Source: Gammaproteobacteria bacterium (GTDB taxonomy: Bacteria; Pseudomonadota; Gammaproteobacteria; Chromatiales; Sedimenticolaceae). Taken from it: a stretch of 59,758 bases of DNA. Every line of letters begins with the position of its first letter. The stretch's first letter is position 1. This document shows positions 54,250 to 59,758 of the stretch, piece after piece. The notes beneath the pieces are model-generated. The model made no database searches. It saw only the letters and a list, made by a program, of their open reading frames with translations, and was not told where the DNA came from. The stretch is taken from NCBI GenBank assembly GCA_020445165.1, contig JAGRHE010000001.1, forward strand, positions 1-59,758, written 5' to 3'. The position numbers and the translations under genes are program-made.

Positions 54250-55260
54250 TCACGGCTGCAGGCGCTGCACCGCTACGTGTGCCGCGCCTATCAGTGGCGC
54301 TTCCGGGTTCAGCGACAGGCGCAGCGGGATCTGTTCGATGGTGTGCGCCATGCGCCCCTTGTCGAGATAGCCGTGCAGGAATTCTCCCGTCTCCAGCGCC
54401 GCTTGGATCTTCGGCCCGATACCGCCGCCGATGTAGATGCCGCCGCGCGGCAGACACTTGAGCGCCAGGTTGCCGGTCTCGCTGCCATAGATGCGCACGA
54501 ACAGGCGCATGGTCTCGGCGCACAGCGCGTCGTCGCCCTGCAGTCCATGCTGGCTGATCACGGCATTGCGGTCACCGGCATGCATCTCCGCCTCGATCGC
54601 CGGATCCGGCGGCGCATGACCCGATGCGCTCAGGAAATCGTACAGATTGCCGAACCCGGCGCCGGCGAGGATGCGCTCGTAGCTGACGTGACCGCCGAAA
54701 CGCGCGCGCAGATACAGCAGTAGGGACTGTTCCTGCGGTGTATTCGGGGCGAAGTCGCAGTGTCCCCCTTCGCTCGGCAGCACCTGGTAGTGGTCACCGT
54801 CCCAGGCGAGGATGGCCTCGCCAAGACCGGTACCGGCCGCGATTACCGCCGCGTGTCCGGGCTGGGCGACGGCATGCGGATTGAGTTCGACGAATTGATC
54901 GGCCGGCAGGTGCGGCATGCCGTGGGCCGCGGCCTCGAGGTCGTTGAGCAGGTGGACGTCGGCGATACCGAAGTCGTTGGCCAGTTCCGCCGCATCGATT
55001 TCCCAGGGCAGGTTGGTGGCGGTACAACGCTGATCCTGAATCGGCCCGGCGATCCCGAGGCAGGCCGCTTCCGGACGCTGCGGTGCGATCTCGCCCAGGA
55101 AAGCGGCCACCAGGTGGGCGAAGTCCGCGTAGTCGGCGCTCGGGTACAGGGTTTTGTGGATCTCTTCCGGTCGCACACGTGCGCCCTGCCTGCCATCGAT
55201 CCGGTACAGGCACAGGACCGTCTTGGTGCCGCCGACATCTCCGGCGAGTATCAGGCTCAT
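54250..55260 (-). CDS. glk: Glucokinase
   Basis: The 336-residue enzyme has the phosphate loop GDVGGTKT (residues 8-15), LLNDLEAAAHG (about 103, glucose-binding Asn-Asp), GTGLGEA (about 143) and EGGHCDFAPN (about 165), as in bacterial glucokinases of the ROK-independent Glk family. It phosphorylates glucose to glucose-6-phosphate. Its ATG overlaps the stop of the PhK-like gene by 4 nt (ATGA), so the two are translationally coupled. It feeds the same metabolite that Zwf, encoded 9 kb away, oxidises. Confidence 0.95.
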   Translation of the reverse strand: MSLILAGDVGGTKTVLCLYRIDGRQGARVRPEEIHKTLYPSADYADFAHLVAAFLGEIAPQRPEAACLGIAGPIQDQRCTATNLPWEIDAAELANDFGIADVHLLNDLEAAAHGMPHLPADQFVELNPHAVAQPGHAAVIAAGTGLGEAILAWDGDHYQVLPSEGGHCDFAPNTPQEQSLLLYLRARFGGHVSYERILAGAGFGNLYDFLSASGHAPPDPAIEAEMHAGDRNAVISQHGLQGDDALCAETMRLFVRIYGSETGNLALKCLPRGGIYIGGGIGPKIQAALETGEFLHGYLDKGRMAHTIEQIPLRLSLNPEAPLIGAAHVAVQRLQP

Positions 55261-58200
55261 GCAGCATCACCCTTGTCATTGCTGAGCAGGTAGGCCAGTG
55301 CGGCCATGACATGGTTGGCCACGACCGACGGCGGGCTGAGGTAGAACGCCTTCCATGCCTCGCCGCGGCAGCGATCATAGTCGGCTGCCTTGTCCGGGTG
55401 CTGTTTGCCCCAGGCCAGGCGCACCGCATAGCCGATCAGTACGTCGAGGTAGAGCGTGTCGGCGATACGCAGCTGCGGGTTCTTCCACATCACGACCATC
55501 AGCACCTGCAGCGCCTCGGTATACAGTTGCAGGCTGTCCGGGGCCGGCGTTTTGTTGAGGATGTGCGACACGCGATCGCGGAACAGTTTTTCACCACGTG
55601 TCATGTTGGCGCACAGGCGGTGGTCGAGACGCAGCTTGGGGTTCCACTGATCGCCGATCACCAGGCCGAGGGTCTGGTTGACGATGTCCCAGACGCCTTC
55701 GAAGAAGCCCTCGCCATAGCGTCCGAGGTTGCCCTGCGCGGCGCGCCATTCATGCCAGTTGGCCGCATCTCCCAGGTCCGGATCCATGCTCTCATCGAAC
55801 GTGACCATGAGCATCCCGCTGGAATCGGATGACACGTGCATGCGTTCGAGTTGCAGCAGGGAATCGTTGGCATCCTGGAAATGCGTGAGCATGTCGCGTA
55901 CCGCACGGGCCAGGCGGTGCGGCGCCATGTCCATCAGTTCATCCATGGCCTCGCTGATCGACAGGCGGGCTTCGGGGCGCAGCCGCACCGCGATCAGCTG
56001 CAGCAGTTGCCCGGTGCGGACCAGGTTCATGTTCTCGAAGAACTCCGGGTGCGAGCGTAACAGCAGCCCCAGGTTGAGGATCAGCTCCTGGGTCAGGATC
56101 TGCGCGCGCAGGTCGTCTGGATTGAATTGGCGGATCGCCTGCAGCAGCTCGTTCGCGCCCATCGGTCGGCGGAAGGTCGAGTGGCGGCTGTACGAGCGCG
56201 ATACGCTCAAGGCCATCTGGTGCACGATGATCTCGGTGGCGGCGCCTTCGAGATTGATGTCGTGCTTGCCCAGCACGGCTGCGCTGAGACGGATCAGGCG
56301 CCAGCGACGTTCCTCGCAGGCACGCATGTAGACTTCCTCCAGCAGCTTGCCGACACGCGCCGGTCGTTCCTCCAGGTCGCAAAGACCGGTGTCAAATTCG
56401 AGGCCATGGCGCGCTGCCAGCAGGCGCAGGGTATCGAACTGGGTCTGCAGGTCTGAGGTGGTCGTCATCAGGCGCAGCAGCTCGTCATCCGCCAGTGACT
56501 CGGAGAGCTCGACAGGCGCCGCGGCTGGTGTCTTCGTACCGGCTTCGGCATCGTTCAACAGCAGCGGATAACAAGGGCGTTCCTGTTGCTTGCTGTCGCT
56601 TTCGGAGAAGTGGAAGCCATGCAGGACATCGATGCGCTCCCGCCCGGCCGTCGGCAGAAAGCTTGCGACCCGTCCGAGCTGCACCGGCGTGCCAGCGACC
56701 CGGCCCTCACGACACTGCTCGATGAACTTGAGCAGGGCGGCGCTGCCGGCCTCTGTCAGCATGCTTTCGGTGACCACCATCACCACCAGTGGATGTCCGG
56801 GCGCGTCCCATTGCTTGCTCACATAGGCGAGCAACATCTTCATACGCTCGACCAGCATCGTGTTGTCGAGACTCAGGTAGAAGTCGTGCCGGTTCATGAA
56901 TTGAGGCTGGAACAGCATGCGCTGGCCGGCGAAGGTGTAGACGGTACTGGTCGCAAGCCCGCGCAGGTGGCGCAGGGGTCTGCCGCTGAGACCAAGACGC
57001 GGGTTGCGACCCAGCTGGCTGAAGGCCTCGGCCAGCGAGTCGGCCTCGTGAACGGCAATCGGCGACACTTCGTTGCAGGTTTCCGACTTGATGCCGTTTT
57101 CCTCGAGTTGCAGCTTGATGCTCGGCGTATCGGCGAGCAATGCGAACTGAACCCGCCGCCCACGACGCCGACCGACGCGCAGGCGCCGCCCGAGCGGGTC
57201 GACATCGGCCACGTCGAGCAGGCCGTCCTGAATGAGGGCGCCGAGGATGTACAGGCTCTGTGCCCAGACCAGGGGAACGTTCTCGTTCGGTTCGCGCAGC
57301 TGGCTGTGTGGATTTGCCCGCTCCGCGTCGATGCGTTCCAACGGCACCCGATACAACTCCGGCAACAGCAGGTCCCCGTCGTTGTCGACCAGAAGGCCTT
57401 CGAGCTTCCTGCGGTAGTCCCTGGCCTGCTGCTCATTGCCGCGGAACAGGTGGTAGAGCAGCAGGTAGGTGAAGAACAGTGGCCATTCACATTCGATGTG
57501 CTCGAACTGCAGCATCTCTTCGGGTTCGTAATGCAGTCGGTTGTGGTCCTCGATCAGGGTCTGGTGGCCGTCGCGCAGGAAGCGCTTGCAGCCGTAGCGC
57601 CCCTGCAGTTTGCTCACGACCTGGTCGACCGTCTCGTCGACCAGCGCCGGGTCTTCCACCGCGAATGCCGGGTAGCCGACCACGCTCAGGGTGGCGGCGT
57701 CGACCTCCTTCGACAGCGATTCGCTCGGCAGGTTGGATTCGAGCGTGATGCGTGCGCGCGCGACCTCGTCCTGCACCACGTGCACGACCGAGGCTTGGCC
57801 ACCGCCGGTGCCGAACAGGTTGAAGCCGTCCATCGCCTCCAGTGCCGCCTTGGCCAGGCCGACCGAGCTGCTGTTGATTTCGGCAATGCCGTGGTTGATC
57901 TTGTTGCCACGTTCCCAGATGCCGAAGTCCGGCGTGCGGTAGGCACGACCGATGTAGTGCACCAGGTTCTGCACGAAATTGACTTCGTCGATCGTGAACA
58001 CGATGCGCAGTCCCGACGCGGTCATCTGTGCCAGCATCAGCAGGAACAGCGAGGTTGCGTCGAGTTGCAGATGACCCCATTCGTCGTCGCCAACGACCGG
58101 GTCGCCGGTGGCGGTGTCGTATTTGGCGTGCAGCGCGTCGCGTGGATCCTGGGTCTGCTTGAAGCGTTCAACCTTGGACGATTGCTGCATCATCGCGACC

Positions 58201-58469
58201 AACAGGCCGCGCATCAGCTTGACCACGCTCTGTTCGAGCAACACGGTGCGACCGTCACTCTCGTCGAGTCGACGATAGGCCAGGCTCAGTCCCCAGGCGG
58301 CCAGGATGCTGTAGACATTGTCGCGCACCCAGGCGTCCGTGTAGTCGCCATGCGCGGTAATCGCGGTGCTGGCCGGCAGCAGGCCGGAGATCGGGTGCTG
58401 GCGCGACAGGATGATCCGGGTCACCTGGCGGTAGTAGCCATCCAGTTGTTCGAGGGCATTGGGGTTCAT
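55257..58469 (-). CDS. Bacterial homologue of phosphorylase kinase alpha/beta subunit (GH15-like)
   Basis: The 1070-residue protein is homologous to the eukaryotic phosphorylase kinase regulatory subunits. It keeps long conserved blocks: DAWVRDNVYSILAAWGLSLAYRR, KLMRGLL..M.QQ..KV..FKQ, GHLQLDATSLFLL, DEVNFVQNLV, RTPDFGIWERGNKIN and SSSVGLAKAALEAMDGFNLFG, the last almost identical to human PHKA. The N-terminal third is a GH15-like alpha-barrel; the C-terminal part follows the PhK pattern. No kinase gamma subunit is nearby. It overlaps glk by 4 nt and lies beside the isocitrate dehydrogenase gene. It may bind a glucan or oligosaccharide; activity is unproven. Confidence 0.85.
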   Translation of the reverse strand: MNPNALEQLDGYYRQVTRIILSRQHPISGLLPASTAITAHGDYTDAWVRDNVYSILAAWGLSLAYRRLDESDGRTVLLEQSVVKLMRGLLVAMMQQSSKVERFKQTQDPRDALHAKYDTATGDPVVGDDEWGHLQLDATSLFLLMLAQMTASGLRIVFTIDEVNFVQNLVHYIGRAYRTPDFGIWERGNKINHGIAEINSSSVGLAKAALEAMDGFNLFGTGGGQASVVHVVQDEVARARITLESNLPSESLSKEVDAATLSVVGYPAFAVEDPALVDETVDQVVSKLQGRYGCKRFLRDGHQTLIEDHNRLHYEPEEMLQFEHIECEWPLFFTYLLLYHLFRGNEQQARDYRRKLEGLLVDNDGDLLLPELYRVPLERIDAERANPHSQLREPNENVPLVWAQSLYILGALIQDGLLDVADVDPLGRRLRVGRRRGRRVQFALLADTPSIKLQLEENGIKSETCNEVSPIAVHEADSLAEAFSQLGRNPRLGLSGRPLRHLRGLATSTVYTFAGQRMLFQPQFMNRHDFYLSLDNTMLVERMKMLLAYVSKQWDAPGHPLVVMVVTESMLTEAGSAALLKFIEQCREGRVAGTPVQLGRVASFLPTAGRERIDVLHGFHFSESDSKQQERPCYPLLLNDAEAGTKTPAAAPVELSESLADDELLRLMTTTSDLQTQFDTLRLLAARHGLEFDTGLCDLEERPARVGKLLEEVYMRACEERRWRLIRLSAAVLGKHDINLEGAATEIIVHQMALSVSRSYSRHSTFRRPMGANELLQAIRQFNPDDLRAQILTQELILNLGLLLRSHPEFFENMNLVRTGQLLQLIAVRLRPEARLSISEAMDELMDMAPHRLARAVRDMLTHFQDANDSLLQLERMHVSSDSSGMLMVTFDESMDPDLGDAANWHEWRAAQGNLGRYGEGFFEGVWDIVNQTLGLVIGDQWNPKLRLDHRLCANMTRGEKLFRDRVSHILNKTPAPDSLQLYTEALQVLMVVMWKNPQLRIADTLYLDVLIGYAVRLAWGKQHPDKAADYDRCRGEAWKAFYLSPPSVVANHVMAALAYLLSNDKGDAA

Positions 58470-58493
58470 AGGGTCGATACGTCGATGTCTGGA

Positions 58494-59753
<1,260 letters not shown>

Positions 59754-59758
59754 TTAGC

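Overview
This GC-rich window looks like chromosome from a gammaproteobacterium. A sulfur-metabolising Chromatiales-type lineage is my best guess, inferred from gene families only: there is no rRNA, tRNA or other marker that fixes taxonomy. The supporting families are a rhodanese plus persulfide dioxygenase pair, an EF-P-like protein, zwf-opcA, a monomeric NADP isocitrate dehydrogenase, DUF2788, DUF2189 and DUF2927 proteins, and a PEP-CTERM-like protein.

Layout. 1-5.3 kb: the end of an EF-P-like gene, a tightly coupled MacAB-type exporter operon and a RimK-like ATP-grasp enzyme. 5.8-12.9 kb: secreted thioredoxin-fold and lectin-like proteins, a soluble chemoreceptor with four PAS domains behind a sigma-28-like promoter, an alpha/beta-hydrolase fused to a TlpA-type thioredoxin, and a PEP-CTERM-like secreted protein. 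13-20.3 kb: a DUF2927 protein, a folate/biopterin-type transporter, a FAAH-like amidase, MepA, two small membrane-protein genes and a monohaem cytochrome c. 20.4-25.3 kb: a CcoQ-like microprotein, the persulfide dioxygenase/rhodanese operon, a CadC-like regulator and a beta-propeller protein. 25.6-33.4 kb: a Nudix-ThiE fusion, an orphan peptide with a double-glycine leader, PutP, a secreted GH-like barrel protein, a second ATP-grasp enzyme and a methyltransferase. 33.4-42.5 kb: a large hybrid histidine kinase, two tandem transglutaminases, two lipoproteins and two unknown proteins. 42.7-59.8 kb: mostly central carbon metabolism (zwf-opcA, sucA, glk, isocitrate dehydrogenase), with a bacterial homologue of the eukaryotic phosphorylase kinase alpha/beta subunit. 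A decayed IS481-type element, a ParA-like gene and a divergent transglutaminase/DUF2126 amidoligase pair lie among these genes.

How they work together. The clearest functional units are the MacAB operon, rhodanese-persulfide dioxygenase (sulfane sulfur oxidation), zwf-opcA (oxidative pentose phosphate entry), and glk overlapping the PhK-alpha/beta-like gene (glucose or glycogen metabolism). The transglutaminase/amidoligase genes resemble predicted peptide-modification systems and, with the orphan double-glycine peptide and the PhK homologue, are the least understood parts of the window.

Repeats. The IS481-like element has about 50-bp terminal inverted repeats and a 5-bp target duplication. 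It sits inside a 69-bp palindromic repeat, a second degenerate copy of which lies upstream of a transglutaminase gene. Several perfect inverted repeats lie at gene ends. Gene calls come from reading the translations and remembered family motifs; no database search was run.
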